A stretch of DNA of 64,000 nucleotides from Acanthacorydalis orientalis (taxonomy: Eukaryota; Arthropoda; Insecta; Megaloptera; Corydalidae), in contig CM068320.1 of the NCBI GenBank assembly GCA_034766995.1, positions 8,763,501 through 8,827,500 of the forward strand, read 5' to 3'. The notes under the pieces were generated by a model. It searched no databases and was not told the DNA's origin. It was given only the letters and a program-made list of their open reading frames with translations. A program made the translations under genes and the position numbers. Positions 10,748 to 24,169 of the stretch are shown here, piece by piece. How positions within the stretch are numbered: the stretch's first letter is position 1; each line of letters starts with the position of its first letter.

Positions 10748-11595
10748 ATTGGTAAATTTAACAAATCTCACCTTCTATTTTAATTTATTGTCATGTAAGT
10801 AATTTTTGGCAAAAGAATGGTAGATGTGATGTGACTGAATTTTATTTTAAAAAAATTAGTGAGTAGATCCTTTAAATGGTCAATGAAAATGTGTGCGTCG
10901 CTTTTACTTTTTATATCCTATTTTTTTTTAAAGATTGTGAAAGTATTAAAAAGGGATTACAAATATTGTATTCATCTATGAAATGTTTGCATTTAATGGA
11001 TTAACATCTCTATCAATATCATTCTGTAAATTATATTTTCTAAGGGTAAAATTAAATGATAAAGCTAAATAATATCGTTTTCTCTTCTCTGTGGCGAATC
11101 CTGTTTGTCGGAAATCTAATATAATTATTATTTGGTTACGATTGTTTTCATTTATAATTATTTGAATGTATTTTTTCGTATTCAACTTTTAGTGAAAATC
11201 AGTTTATTTAATTTTACTGATTTTCCAGAATAATATATTTCAATTGCCAATACATTTATTTCTAAATGACGTTCACATTATATAAAACGTGTGAAATTGC
11301 CGTTCGTAAAAAATATGAAGTATTAGTAAATATGTATAGTTTAAAGAATATATATATTTATCTTGTTTACGATTCTTCTTACTGAACAATTAAATTTTAA
11401 TTAAGTACATATAAAATTCAGAGAATGTTTTAGTTCAGAGAAGTTTTATATTTTTAAATATTCAAAATCTTATTCTTACTTTCTTATTTTCAATTAAATT
11501 TTCTTTTGATTTGAAAACAAACATTAATATTATTCTACAAAGTATTGTATATTGTTTATTTGTTTAAAAACTGCAAATTCAGTTTGTTAATAAAT
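10748..11595. other. AT-rich intergenic sequence, no gene seen
   Basis: A 69-codon minus-strand ORF near 10976-11185 has no recognisable domain. Confidence 0.45.
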
Positions 11596-12184
11596 ATTGG
11601 AATGGTAAGAAAATAACTGCGGTTTTTGTTTTATTATTCTGAATTCTAACCTCAATTTTTGTCAATGAAAGTGTCATTTCATCATGTTCATGTTAATATC
11701 ATTTTAAAGTGGATGTTTTGGTCTGTATTTTGGTAACATCGTTTTTAGTTTTATTATTAATTTTGCTTCAAATTGGACTATTGAATTAAAGATGGAAAAG
11801 AAATAAATAAGAGCATTTTTTTGTATGAGTTCAAAACGGTTAGTAAAACAGCAGAGACTGCTCGTAAAGTACACGATTGTTTTGGTGTGGGCACTCTGTT
11901 AAGGAATGTACGGTATAGTGGTGGTTCCAAAAATTTCGTGCTGAGGGCGAGAGCCTTAAATATAAAGAAGGTCACAGGAGTTATTTTTCTATTCATAACG
12001 ATCAACTAAAAGCATTAGTTGAATCAAAACCACGCACAACAATTCGAGAGTTTACACAAAAGTTAAGCGTTTAGTCATCCAACAGTTCTGCATCACCTAA
12101 AACAACTAGGAAAAGCAAAAAGAGAAAAATTATATGAATTTGAAGGTTATATATAAACCGCAATTATTTTTCTACCAACCTAAT
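11596..12184 (+). mobile_element. Mariner-derived MITE, copy 3
   Basis: Best-preserved N-terminus in the family: a 62-codon ORF from 11821 reads YEFKTVSKTAETARKVHDCF and then GVGTLLRN, as expected for mariner helix-turn-helix 1 (HTH_48). Inverted termini: TTGGAATGGTAAGAAAATAA and, on the right, AATTATTTTTCTACCAACC. The catalytic core is missing, with the same deletion junction as the other copies. It lies in the same orientation as copy 2 less than 1 kb upstream. Confidence 0.8.
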
Positions 12185-14054
12185 AAGTAAAAAACTAAGT
12201 AACTTTGTCATTCTATATAGTAAATTATGATTTTTTTTTGTAAAACTTGTAACATTTTTGTAAAAATCCATCGAAATTGGTTCAATGATTCTTGATTATT
12301 TGACGTTAAAAGCCATTTTCAAGTTTTCAAAACTTCGTCGACCACTCGTTATAATAAAGTGTTGGTTTTCAAAAAGTTAACAACATTTTCTACATTTTTC
12401 TTCCAGGTAATTCTTGTTTCGCGTCGACAATTCTGTGTAATATCTCATTAAAATTTAGAAAAACATGAAAAATCTTTGGTTGATATTTTTACACAGAATA
12501 TATATATATATATATATATCAAGTATTTTATAAAAAAAAACATTTCTAGTCTCTATGAAAATAACATATATCTAAGGATAAGTATTAATTATATAGTGAA
12601 AACCGCATGAAAATCGTTTCAGTAGTCTAGGATTTTGCTTTGCATACGATTTATTGACTAACAAAGTCTCTTTTATAATATTAAAAGATAATATCTCCTG
12701 TGAATTTTTTTCTTGGTTGTATAAATATAGTGTTTTATATAAAATTGTATTCTCTGTTTTACAAGGTCGCTTGAGATACTGCCTCGCGTATAGAATTATG
12801 TAAAATTTATTTCTAATTAAAAAAAAGTTCATAAAACATTTTAAAATTATAAAAATACTGTAAATAGACTTAAAGGATTATATCAGATTAACGTTTTTTT
12901 CCCCCAATTCTTTTATTAGTAATATTGTCTCCCTATCGATAGGTTTTTTTCTAATAATCTTATCAATTTTTGTCATCGCTCGTACCATTTATATACAAAT
13001 GTCAACATGTAGACGTGAATTATTTGGTAATATTTGTATTTAATATTCACTTTACGCTTTAGTGCCTCTATATCATTAACATACATAATAAATTATCCGT
13101 AAATAACATTATTTTAATATTTTAATTATAATCGTTTTCAATTAATAATTCATCCGTATCATTTAATATTACATGTGTGAGTGAAGAAGGTTCGGAAATA
13201 TTTCTTTTATTTGTTTCAAAATATGTACATAGTAATATGTTTACATTTCCACAATTTTCTGTATTTATTAGGTTGATTTTTAAGTAATGTAGTTATACTG
13301 AAGTTAAAAATGTGGTACAAAATAGTTTTATCGGTTTCAGACTATTATTATATATTCTTTCTCGTTGTTAATAACCTATAAATAATGTTCTGCTTATATA
13401 TATGCTTTTAGATTTCCGTTTTGTAAAAATCTGAGGGTTTTGAATGGAAAATTCATTAAATTCTGATTTCAACTTCTTTTGCAAAAAATGTATTGAACGA
13501 AATAATAATTTTATAGAACTAGATCTGGCGATTAGTGACTGAAAGATTACAACTAAACCGAATTACTGTATGTTTTCTTAAAAAAAAATTTAATGACTAC
13601 TAAAACAGAATGCATAAAACATGTTAATTTTCAGAAATATACACATAATTAATGCATAAACTTAGAGATGCTAAATACGACATTGTTTTTAACCTATTCT
13701 GTTTTTATACTAAATATTTGAATTGTTTTATTTTATTTGGAAAAATTTGTTTCATAAGTAATTTCTTAACGATAAGAATGTGCATTTTAAAAAGTGAAAA
13801 CTCAGACTACAGAACGAATTTTCGTTTAAAGAAAATTTTTTTTTAATTCTGTAAATTATATATAAAAAATATTATTTATATAGTCTTTTATTTTAAATTT
13901 TTAATACTATTATTCTCTTTCAGGTAAGTTCGTACAAATTTCATTATAAGTTGTCTTCAGATTTTATTTCTTTGGTAAGTATAATATTTATTAAATAACA
14001 TTTATTTTGCTTTAATGTTGACATTCGAAGATGCCTGAAAATGTGTACACTTAC

Positions 14055-14056
<2 letters not shown>
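12185..14056. other. AT-rich intergenic sequence, no gene seen
   Basis: Contains a short TA run at about 12497-12520 and short ORFs (12572-12832 minus, 13652-13846 plus) of biased AT-rich composition without recognisable domains. Confidence 0.5.

Positions 14057-14129
<73 letters not shown>
14057..14129. repeat. (TA)n microsatellite
   Basis: Uninterrupted TA dinucleotide array of about 73 bp. Confidence 0.95.
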
Positions 14130-14133
<4 letters not shown>

Positions 14134-14929
14134 TGCATTTTAAAAAGTGTGATGCGTTTTGTAATTTTATTTTCATAGAATATTGTAGCTTTTTCACTAT
14201 AGCCTTTTTGTGTTATCTTTGAAATACACTTATTCCATTAAAAAAAATTACAGAACCTATTTCTAATAGTTTTTCATTGTTATCATCGAAGACAGAATTT
14301 TTTTTCTTCTCAAAAAAATACTTTAAAATTCCATTAAATTGTATTATCATTTAAGAAAGATTGTTTTTAATATTTTTTCTATATTTTCATTTTTTATTTG
14401 TTCCAGTTTTCAAGTTTGTTTACTATTCTGTTTCTTTATTTTATCGATATATTTATCGTTTTCTTGCTGTTTATTAATGATAAAGTATAATTATAATTAA
14501 ATAATCTAAGAGAATTCAAACAAGTCCAATTTAGAATACATAATATTAATTTTTCATAATTGTGATTATTTTATTGTTGCAATATTATCAATTGCCTTTT
14601 TTAAATGTTTTAATTGGTCTACAGTCGACCTCTTAACCATTATTGTACTAAACTATTTCTTTTTCAAATCAGTTTATATTACGCTGTAAAATTGTATGTA
14701 ATATTTATTATAAATCAGACTAGTTTAATTTTTCTAGACAATAATAATTGCATGACCGCGAGGTGAACATTATTATTACTTTATTATTATTATTATTTAA
14801 ATGCTTCAATTTTACGTATGATATCGATTCGTAAATACATTTTTTTTGTATTTATTGACAAATAAGAATATTATAAATGTATCCTGTTTACATACGATAA
14901 AAAAAAGAATTTTCATTGAAAGAAATGAG
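14130..14929. other. AT-rich intergenic sequence, no gene seen
   Basis: No ORF, transposon or RNA gene was recognised. A short (TTA)n-like run lies near 14773. Confidence 0.5.
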
Positions 14930-15490
14930 TTCCGTCCAAATGACTTCTATTTAAAACGGTCCTTGAACTAATTTCAGTCAGCCACACAAATTCATAAACC
15001 AGTCATCATTTGTTAAAGTTGTCAAATTTACTTGCAACAAAGTAATTTAGAAACTGCAATTCCAGCCCACACCGGTTGTCCATTTTGGAAATTTACTTAT
15101 AAATCCATTGATTTTATTATATTTATTTTGAGACTGTATCTCATTCAAACAATGTCACTGTTGACATGTTTCTGTGAACACTGTCAACGTAAATAGTACC
15201 TGTTCCTCTTTTTATGTCTTTGGACGTCAGCCAAATTCTACAGGAATGAGAATTTATTGATAACGATAGTCTCTGTTGCTGACAATAATCACGCAACTGC
15301 TCAGTTCTTTGTTGGGACCGCGAATCAGTCACTTCGATAGCATTCTTCTCAAATGTTTGGCAGCTATTTACTTGAATCGTCTTCGTTCCTGTGTTGTAGG
15401 CGTTTCGGGTTCATAAACATTGCGGTCAGTTGACATTTATTCGTATTTATCAACGTACGAAAACTGTCTGTACCAAGGTTATTGATTTAA
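14930..15490. promoter_or_regulatory. GC-elevated non-coding island, candidate regulatory element
   Basis: A block of balanced composition within AT-rich DNA, free of microsatellites and recognisable transposon termini. It contains TTTATTGATAACGATAG, a homeodomain/GATA-like site cluster, near 15250. A 63-codon minus ORF (15141-15332) shows no known domain. The regulatory interpretation is inference from composition only. Confidence 0.25.
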
Positions 15491-16190
15491 TCACAACTGT
15501 TTTATAATATTGACGCCATACTATTTCTTAACTAAAGATCTTTATTTAAATTGTATTTTAGATTTGAACATGCTCAATTCAACGTGATAAAACTTGGTAA
15601 TTTCAAGTAGACTAATACGATTTGTTTCAATTTGTCAATAAGTATGTCAGCGGTTAAATTTTTATTTTAAATTGTCTAATTTTTCTTGTGTGACTTCTTT
15701 TGTTATTTTTCAGTGTTACTCCATTTTTAAAAACGTAGGATTTTTAAATACACGATATATATACACACATCACACAAAAGCCAGCAAAAATATGTCCTCA
15801 GTGAAATTTATCACTTTAACCTTTTTATGTAACTTGAAACGAAGATATATTTAATACCTTCATTATTTGCCGAATCTTACATACTTGCAATGTAATTTTA
15901 GCGGAAAATAGAAATGATCGATAATATCCAATTATATTACTATTACATAATATGATATATTAATAGGTAAATATATAATAGTAGCTACTTTATATTGAAT
16001 ATTTTTATAATAAACATTGGAGAAACAGTATTCGAAATATGTGAATAACAAGTAGATTAGTAATTCAAATTCTCAAATCTATGTGTTTATATTTGCTTTT
16101 AATTGGATACAATGTTTCCATATCGTTTTATCTTTTCCATTACTGTAAAAAAGTGTCCAATGAAGAAATAAGACATAATAATGTAGAAAA
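15491..16190. other. AT-rich intergenic sequence, no gene seen
   Basis: A 60-codon plus ORF near 15672-15854 has no recognisable domain. Confidence 0.45.
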
Positions 16191-16192
16191 TA

Positions 16193-17424
16193 TTGGATTA
16201 GTGCAAAAGTTCGCATATACGATTCAATAGGCGGTGTTAATAGTACCGCATGGCGCCGGTCATGATTGAAATGTATTCATGTTATATGTCGTTTAAAAGG
16301 TGACAGTTACAGCTGTCATTTGAGCGTCAATCGTATTTGTTTCGATTGGGTCTGTAAGAAAATTTTCTGGAAATGGACGACGAATGGACACTTTTGTCAT
16401 CTTGTCTTGTACGAGTTTCGGAAAGGAGTAACTGTTGGCCTGACAACAAAAATATTCGGGAGGTTTATTTGGTCCATTCACTCTCATTTTTAACTGTGAA
16501 AAAATAGTTTATTAAATTTCGACTTAGTGATTTTAACTTCGAAGCTCAATCTCATTCTCGAGGTCGACGATGGTGGGGTGTGCGCTGTAATTAACAATAA
16601 CTCGCTAATTTCGACGGAAGAGGTTGTCGAGACACTCAGCATTGACAGATCAACTGTATTTCGGCATTTAAAAAAGCTGGGGTTCATGTTGAAGCTCGAT
16701 ATGTGGGTGCCGCACTCGTTTGAAGAAAACAAGTTTGGTCACATCTCTTTGGCAGTTTCTTTGTTCGGACGCATCAGCGAAGAGTCTTTTTTTGGATCGA
16801 TTGATAACTGGCGATGAGAAAAACGTGGAAACAAGCGAATGAAGGGGCTGAACCAGTCGCCAAAACTGGCTTGTATTCGATGAAGATATTGCCGTGTGTT
16901 TGGTGGTATTGCAAAGGTGTTGTCTATTTTGAGCAGTTCCCACGAGGCGAAATGATTACTAATGGGAAGTACCATCAACAACTAACCAATCTGAACGCAG
17001 CAATTAAAGAAAAGTGTCCGATTTTGACCAATCGCAAGGAGGTCCTTCCACCACGATAACTCAAAACTACATACATGAAAACTGAGTTCAAAAACTGAAT
17101 CTGTTGAAATGGAAAATCGTATCACAATCACCGCATTCTTCTGACATTGCACCTTCGGATTATCATTTATTCCGGTTGCTACAGAACAGTTTAAACGGTA
17201 AAAAAATTGTCACCGTAGAAGCAGTCAAAAACCACCTCACTGCCTTTTTTGTCGAAAAACCGCCCATCTTTTACGAACGAGGAATCCAGCAGCTTCCTGA
17301 GCGTTCGAAAATGATTTCAGAAAACAATAGTGAATACGTAATGGATCAATAAAAGCGTTTTCTGCGAAAAATAATCGTCTGAATTTCAATTTCAAATCGT
17401 ATACGAACTTTAGCGCTGATCCAA
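16193..17424 (+). mobile_element. Mariner element (DD34D type), full length but inactive
   Basis: The ends are inverted repeats: left TTGGATTAGTGCAAAAGTTC, right (complement) TTGGATCAGCGCTAAAGTTC, both followed by matching CG[C/T]ATA[T/C]ACGATT. TA dinucleotides at 16191-16192 and 17425-17426 are the expected target-site duplication. The 1232-bp length is typical of a complete mariner. The interior encodes a broken transposase (separate entry). This is the most complete element of its kind in the window. Confidence 0.9.
16373..17352 (+). pseudogene. Mariner transposase (frameshifted)
   Basis: Likely original start MDDEWTLL at 16373, then, in shifted frames, YEFRKGVTVG (helix-turn-helix), FRLSDFNFEAQSHSRGRR, TVFRHLKKLG, WVPHSFEENK and LITGDEKNV (first catalytic Asp near 16807). 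Next come FEQFPRGEMI, HHDNSKLH (second Asp near 17055), SSDIAPSDYHLFRLLQNSLN (third Asp of the D34D triad) and FYERGIQQLPER near the C-terminus, ending at the stop at 17350. All three catalytic Asp codons are still readable, but several frameshifts and stops make it a pseudogene. Confidence 0.85.
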
Positions 17425-19179
17425 TATAACAGATACACATATGCTGCAAAAAATTACAGTTAGCCCTCCTGGACATGCTGTACAGGAGTGTTATTTTTAC
17501 CAATTGAGTATGGTCAGAGTTGGTACGACTAGGTTGTATCAAACATCAAGTTTCCCACTTCTTTATACTGACAGTTTTAAGCGTGTATTATACATATCTG
17601 TATTTTGTAAATATTAGAAAAAAAACTCGAGATAATGTAAGAGAAATATTTTTTTGTGAGCCGATAAGTTTTGTAATGTATGCCATAATTTTTTTTCTAT
17701 TTGTATTAAACGACATAAAACATAACCTAATGTAGAGATATAGAAGTCGCCAAGTAATGAAACAATTACCTTTTCAAGTAATTTATTGCCTTTAACACTT
17801 TTTTAAATATTTAAAAAAATAATTATCATATATCTGTAACTCTAACAATAATTTATATCGTGATTTCCGTTTTATTTTTGATCCTTTGACTATAATTTTA
17901 ATTTCTTAATGACATTATTAACACGATGCAGATCAGCGAATACCGGGTGTGTGCTCTCTCGACCCAACAATTTATAAGAAGCATTTACTCGTGTGTACTT
18001 ATGATAAAAGTAATATAATGTCTAAATTGCATTTAATTAATTTTTTTGTAGGCAGATACATTAAATAAGTTCAGTCATATAATAAGATATGATTAAATGC
18101 TATTTTATTTAATTTTTTATATTATAGAAATATATCATTTGATCTATAATCTTGTTGAGGTTTTGAGGTGATATGTAATAGTTTAAATAAGTGATTTTTG
18201 AGTGATTTTCCAGTGTTTATATATTTTTTCTATGATTTCTGTCCTAATATTGGATGATGATTTATAGTTTTATAAGATTTTGGAACTTGAGAATTTCGCA
18301 AAAGTTTGATTGGGAAACACTGTTATTATTTTTAATATAACAATATTTTTTTTCTTATTTTGTCGAGTTTCAATAATTAACCTATCCATCTGTACACAAT
18401 TGTGTAGTATAATACTGCAATAAAATAACTTGAAGTGATTGGTGTATAGACATGCTTTTTTGCTGTTTTTCTCGTATTGTACATTGTTGTATTGCTACTA
18501 ACAAATGTATTAATTTTTAAGTAGTTGAGCTGATATTTTTTTCAAATTTATCCGTATACTAATCAAATCGTGTCAAATTCTGAATAGCTGCTTTCATATT
18601 TAAAAAGTGTGGTTATTTTTAAAAATTGTATAAAGTTTTTGTTATTATTATTATAGAAATGTAAAAAAATTTTTGTACTATTTGTTTTACAATATTTAAT
18701 CAAAGCGACATTATAAAATATTAATATTTTATAATAGCCAAAATGTATATTCATGTCTAATAAGTCTCTCTATAAGTAGACTTTCAATAGCTTTCGTTAT
18801 GTTTCTAACTTAAGAATTAAAAGAAAAGGGAATGCCTTTTAATGTATCGAAGTCATTTTCTTCGTATTTAAAGCCAGATATTTTATTTTGAAATTTAATG
18901 ATATGTATATCATCATTATGTTCAGATGTACGATCGATTGATTTAAGTCCTCTCTGTGTGATCATTTCACTTCGACTACGTTTCGAAGAAACAATACAAT
19001 TATCTTAAAGGCTTATATTTATGTTTACGAAAGCAGTACACAATACAAAACTGTCTCCTGTCTCGATAAACAATTAAATGAAATTACGTACATTCACTTT
19101 TAATTGATTATTAAATACATAAATTTCAATTATAGCGACGAGCGCATAAACAAGTCCTGAAATCACATTAAAATCAATC
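17425..19179. other. AT-rich intergenic sequence, no gene seen
   Basis: Short AT-rich ORFs (17520-17735, 18563-18754) carry no recognisable domain. Confidence 0.5.
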
Positions 19180-19690
19180 TATTAACAGGCTGAAAAAGGT
19201 AGTTGTATTTGTGTATGTATGTTTTTGTGTGTGTGGGTGAACGAGAGAGCCCTGCACAATAAATATGTACACATCTGCACACCGATATTGTGTGACAAAT
19301 GCCTCACGGGAGCGTGTCGATAAACACGGCGGCCGTCATTACCGACAGTGGCAGGTTGTCCCTTGATACACATTGTTGCACGATCTATATTGTAGGAGTA
19401 TCTTTGGCACGGTAGGCGTGCGTGTTTGAATTAACGGGACGCGTACGTGAGTGTCCGTGTGCGTGTGAGTGTTAAGGTTGTCACTGGGGCTGGACCAACC
19501 GTCGCCTCATTATCTTCCACGACCCATTTTAGATACGCGTGTACGTTTGTGTGTGTGCATTTAGGGGAATCATATCGTGTGGCACATCTTGATGTGTAAG
19601 CGGAAGTTGCGCAGCTCGTTTGCTTCCGGCTGTCACGGCCTCCTTGTGTCACGTGACGCCGTCTATTGACTTGTTAATGTATTGTAAGTG
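19180..19690. promoter_or_regulatory. CpG/GT-rich non-coding island, candidate regulatory element
   Basis: The clearest compositional island in the window: repeated CpG and GTGTG-like tracts (ACACGGCGGCCGTCATTACC, GGGACGCGTACGTGAGTG, TCACGTGACGCCG with an E-box CACGTG). Two short minus-strand ORFs cross it without recognisable domains. No transposon end is seen. A regulatory element, a promoter of a non-coding transcript or a very old repeat are all possible. Confidence 0.3.
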
Positions 19691-20130
19691 AACATGATGT
19701 CGTAGTATTGTAAAGAAGTGTAGGAGATTATGACGGAATGTACAGTGAGAGAAATACAGAGGTACAGAACATTAGTACTGGGTTTATTTATTGTCGAAAT
19801 GATGGTTGCTTACTTATGAAAATACATAAAGAAAGAAGCACCGAATCCGAAGATGCAGTAATGTTTTTGATACTTAATATTCATTTTTGAAACTGTTTCT
19901 ATGCTAGCATAATGTAAGCATGTGTAATAAACAGGAATCGATCATGTACTTTTTTAAATATTTTTTTTTGTCAAACGAACTAAACATCATTACTTCTTTC
20001 GACGCCAAAATAAAAGAAGAGAAATCAAATACAATTTAAAACTCATTGAAAAAAGAACAATGTCCTTATAATTTGTTGTCTAAATTATTATTATTAGTTC
20101 TCAGCATTATAGTGGTTTTTGTAATATATC

Positions 20131-20131
<1 letters not shown>
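19691..20131. other. AT-rich intergenic sequence, no gene seen
   Basis: No ORF, transposon or RNA gene was recognised. Confidence 0.45.
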
Positions 20132-20189
<58 letters not shown>

Positions 20190-20201
20190 TACATACATAC
20201 A
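20132..20201. repeat. (TA)n(CATA)n microsatellite
   Basis: TA array followed by a short CATA tetranucleotide run. Confidence 0.95.
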
Positions 20202-20875
20202 CAGTTATTTTAAAGGGGCGCACATATCGAAACTAGCAGAAGGTAAAATATATGTGATTTACAAAAGTCCGATATTAACAAGATAATACATCAACAGGAT
20301 CTCAGATATAAATACAAGCAATAATAATGTTATTCATAGTGGAACTGTCAGTATTTTGAAATTCTTTTTTCGCAATAAAATCGGACTTTAATTGTTTTTA
20401 CTCCTTTGAGAAATTGATTCATACTTTCATATAATCCTTTCATTTGTATATTAAATGCAATCAGAGTTGTTGGTATTTTATTACTGTTTTGTAAAAAAAA
20501 ATCCTTTCTAATTGAGTTTTAATGATATGTAGAAATGCGCCAATTATCCAGGTTTATTAAAAGTATTAGTACATTAATTATTCTTTTTGTACTGTGGTAA
20601 AACAAATATAAAATTGTTACTTACAGATGCTACGTATGTTATCTTTTTGAGTTTTCAGTAAGTGAAGTGATGTAATTTAATAAAAATGGCGGACGATACT
20701 GAAAAAGATTACATTTTTGAAATCTGTAATACAAAATATATGAATATTGCATATAATGTCGTAAAGACAAAAGTGTATATTCTCTAGTATAGTGGATACA
20801 GTGTGAAAATAGAATAAATATCAAATAATATGGAGTGAATTAATTTGGTTACGGTGTTACCTCCTGATCGTTATG

Positions 20876-20934
<59 letters not shown>

Positions 20935-22043
20935 TTCTTTATCATGTAAAATGTATTGAGTATTAAAATAAACATTGAATGATAACCCATTTTCAAAATA
21001 ATGAGTAATTTAGAAAATTTATCTAAACTAAACCAAACATTTTTACAAAAACATTCCAAACTGACAAACTTTTAATTCTGTACGTATATTGTCTTGATTC
21101 AAAAGAAGATAAACTTAATAAAATTAGAAATGAAATAGTATGCATAATAAAATATTTGCGATAAAAATAAATTTTATTAATATAAATAAGTTAGATTTAC
21201 TTATAAATAGAAACATGTGCTTTCATAAATTTGACATTTTTAAAATATGTGTTTAAAGGTTTGACAATTTCTGTGAAAATATTTTTGATATTATTTGAGT
21301 TTTGATCATTTGCCAGTGAATCATTTAATGTATGTACTATGTAGGATAACATTTTGTATGTGGACTAATATAAATTACAATCTAGGAATTAAAGTTATTT
21401 CTAAATTAGTATATGACAGAAAATTCTTATCAATTTTATTTGATATTTTTTTATAATCACTGGTGTGAATACCTAGTAAAGAATAGTTACTAACTTTATT
21501 TATTTTACTGTAATCATCCCTTATATTATTGTAATTAATAATGTATATATTTGAAAGTGGATAATTTTTTTTTTTACAACAAAGACGGTCATTTTAGAAA
21601 AATATGTAGTTTGTAAAATAAAAAGTACTTTGAGTTCCATTTAGTTTTTCCTACAATAATTACATATTTTTTTTGATATACATTTTTAGATGTACATAAT
21701 TAAAAATCTATTTTAATAACAATTTTTAAAATTACAATTGTATATTTTTTCTACATGTGCTCCTGTATCTTGGTGGTCTGTGTACTATTGAATAAGCGAC
21801 TGTATTCTCCGTAGGTAATTTCGGCACGTACTGCCATGCTCAGGTAGACGTTAGAGACTGATTTTAAAGGTTATTTATGTATGTTTTAAATTCAGGACGG
21901 TTAATAATTTTAGGGTATAAAATATAGCGTCTCTATTTTGTTTCTGTTTTGTGAATTTAATGTTATTTTTATATATTTCAAGGTTTTCAAAATGTTTAAT
22001 TTTAAACATTCGTTTTCAGTTTTTATTACGTCCGTTATATTTA
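20202..22043. other. AT-rich intergenic sequence with one TA array, no gene seen
   Basis: Apart from the TA array at 20875-20931, nothing is recognisable. Short ORFs at 20639-20824 and 20871-21059 are AT-rich or repeat-derived. Confidence 0.5.
20875..20931. repeat. (TA)n microsatellite
   Basis: TA array with one CATA interruption. Confidence 0.95.
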
Positions 22044-23265
22044 CAAGGGTAGAGTGATAAGTACTCGTGTTTGACAAGAATACACATTTTTTTGAGCAAA
22101 TCCTTTTTTATTTTTCAAGATAACCTCCTTTTGGCTCGATGCACATTGTTCAATGCAATTCCATTTTTTTTATCCCTTCAGAATAGTACGGTTTGTCAAA
22201 CTCCTTAAAATAGCCATTTATAGCAGCGATGACTTGGGAATTTAATGCAAATCTGTTACCTCCAAGCCAAGGAGAATATGGTGAATGTGGGAGCAATTTA
22301 TAGTGTAATTCATGCAATTTTTCCACCGTAATTGTTGATTTATGTGCCGGTGCATTGTCTTGATGGAAGACCACATCTTTCTTTGCTAAATGATGTCATT
22401 TTATCTTGATTTCATTCATTCAGCTGGTCCAATAATGATGCGTATTAGGCTTCTATTGTTGTTTTCCCGTTTTCAAAATAGTCGATTAGCAATATTCCAT
22501 GAGCATCCCAGAAAACAGTCGCCATAACCTTTCCAGCTGATGCAATTACTTTTGCCTCTTCTTTGGTGCACATTTTCCAGGAGAAGTCCATTGTTTCGAC
22601 AGGTGTATGGTGATAGATCCATGTTTCATCAACGGTTATGTATCGACGCAAACATTTATGTCTATTATGTTTAAACACCGTTAAATACTTTTTTGAGATG
22701 TTCATTCGAATGTGTCTGGCCGATTGTAAGCAAACGCGGCACCTATCTGGCGGATATCTCTTTCATATGCAAATGTTCGTATAGAATGTTCCGTACACGT
22801 TCATATGAGATGACTACTTTCTCAACTATCTCATGCACTTTGATTTTATGATTATTTAAAACCATGTAATGGATTTTTCAAATTATCTCTTCAGTAGTCA
22901 CCTCAGTTGGAAGGCCTGGACGTTCTTCATCACAAAGGCTTGTACGACCTCGTTTAAATTCATTGAACCAATACCTGATGAATGTCATCGAAGGTGCAGA
23001 GTTCCCGTAGACAGCATGTAACTTTTCTTTAATATCTCCACACGTTTTCCCATCCAAAAATAAAAATCTAATCATTGACCGAAACTGAATTTTTTCCCAT
23101 AAAAAGAACAATAGTTATTTAATTTGAATGCTTGTCAAAACTAAACTATTGAACGTATTGTGCTCAAACTTTGACAACAGTATTTTGAAAGATAAAAAAA
23201 TATTGCAGTTTGATATCAGTGCTGACATTTCTTGTCAAACACATCCAATTATCACTCTATCCTCG
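22044..23265 (-). mobile_element. Mariner element, near full length, inactive
   Basis: Inverted termini: left CAAGGGTAGAGTGATAAGTA..., right (complement) CGAGGATAGAGTGATAATTG..., both continuing to GTGTTTGACAAGA. TA at 22042-22043 and 23266-23267 fits a mariner target-site duplication. The length is about 1.22 kb. The transposase lies on the minus strand. This lineage differs from the elements at 16.2, 25.4 and 29 kb. Confidence 0.88.
22108..23111 (-). pseudogene. Mariner transposase, third catalytic Asp deleted
   Basis: Begins at 23111 with MFFLWEKIQFRSMIRFLFLDG (HTH_48-like), then FIRYWFNEFKRGRTSL and DEERPGLPTEV. After a degraded linker the catalytic part reads TVDETWIYHHTP (first Asp), SAGKVMATVFWDAHGILLIDY and VFHQDNAPAHKS (second Asp). 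PHSPYSP then runs directly into WLGGNRF: about 15 residues that in this family carry the third catalytic Asp (LAPSD...F) are missing. Downstream FDKPYYSEGIKKM is normal; a frameshift then precedes the last residues, CIEPKGGYLEK. Three separate ORFs (22878-23111, 22445-22705, 22150-22374) mark the surviving frames. The local loss of the third Asp looks like a clean internal deletion. Confidence 0.85.
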
Positions 23266-24169
23266 TATCATATCTTTAATATCATGCACTGAGAAACATA
23301 CACTCAACTAATCCAAAAGGACGAATTTCGACAAGACGGCAATTATTAACATAATAAAAATTCAGATTTGTGACGGTGATTTTCTTTGGCCCGCAAACAA
23401 CCTGTCTCAGTGATATTACTTCACCATCGATACATTCTAATAAGACTTGAATTCCCTCTAAAAGCAAAGTCGATTTTCTATTTTAATTTCTCTTTTTCGG
23501 TTTTTAATTTTCGCTTTTTAAATTTATTTTCATTTGTTTGTCTATTTTTTCCAATCTGATAGCAAATGTGCACGTTATGGATAGGATGTATTTTTAAAAA
23601 CGAATGATTGCTTTTTCAATGTATTTGACAGGAAACGATTTGAATATTTTTTTTCGCTCAATCGGGTATTGTGTTTTACAAAAAGCATTCAGTTTTAAAT
23701 ATAAGTATCCCATTATGTGACGGGCTACAATTTAGTATAATAGTATTCATTATGTTTTCTGTAATTATTCTTTATGCAACTTTTTATTTAAAAAATAAAT
23801 ACCAGTATTTTTTAAAATGGGAGGAAACATACATACACTCTGTAATTAAATATCAAATAGAATTATTATCATAATAATTGTGTTTTGGTTGGTTATATAA
23901 GTCAGAAGCATCATTTCAACCAGTTTGAATTAAGAATGTGCCGAGAGATAATTAAAAAATAATAATGATACACTAAAATAATAGTATAATAAATATTTTG
24001 ATTGTTGAAATTTATACTGCATAAACGCTTGAAATTATATTTGAATATAATCCTATTTTAACTATTCAGCGTTTTAGCTTACGAATATATGTTAATTTAA
24101 TTGATATTGTAAGATAAAATTTAGGTTAATGAACTCAGTTGTTATCATTAAAAGTATCGTAATCAGATG
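23266..24169. other. AT-rich intergenic sequence, no gene seen
   Basis: Short ORFs (23282-23467 minus, 23671-23874 plus) show no recognisable domain. Confidence 0.45.
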
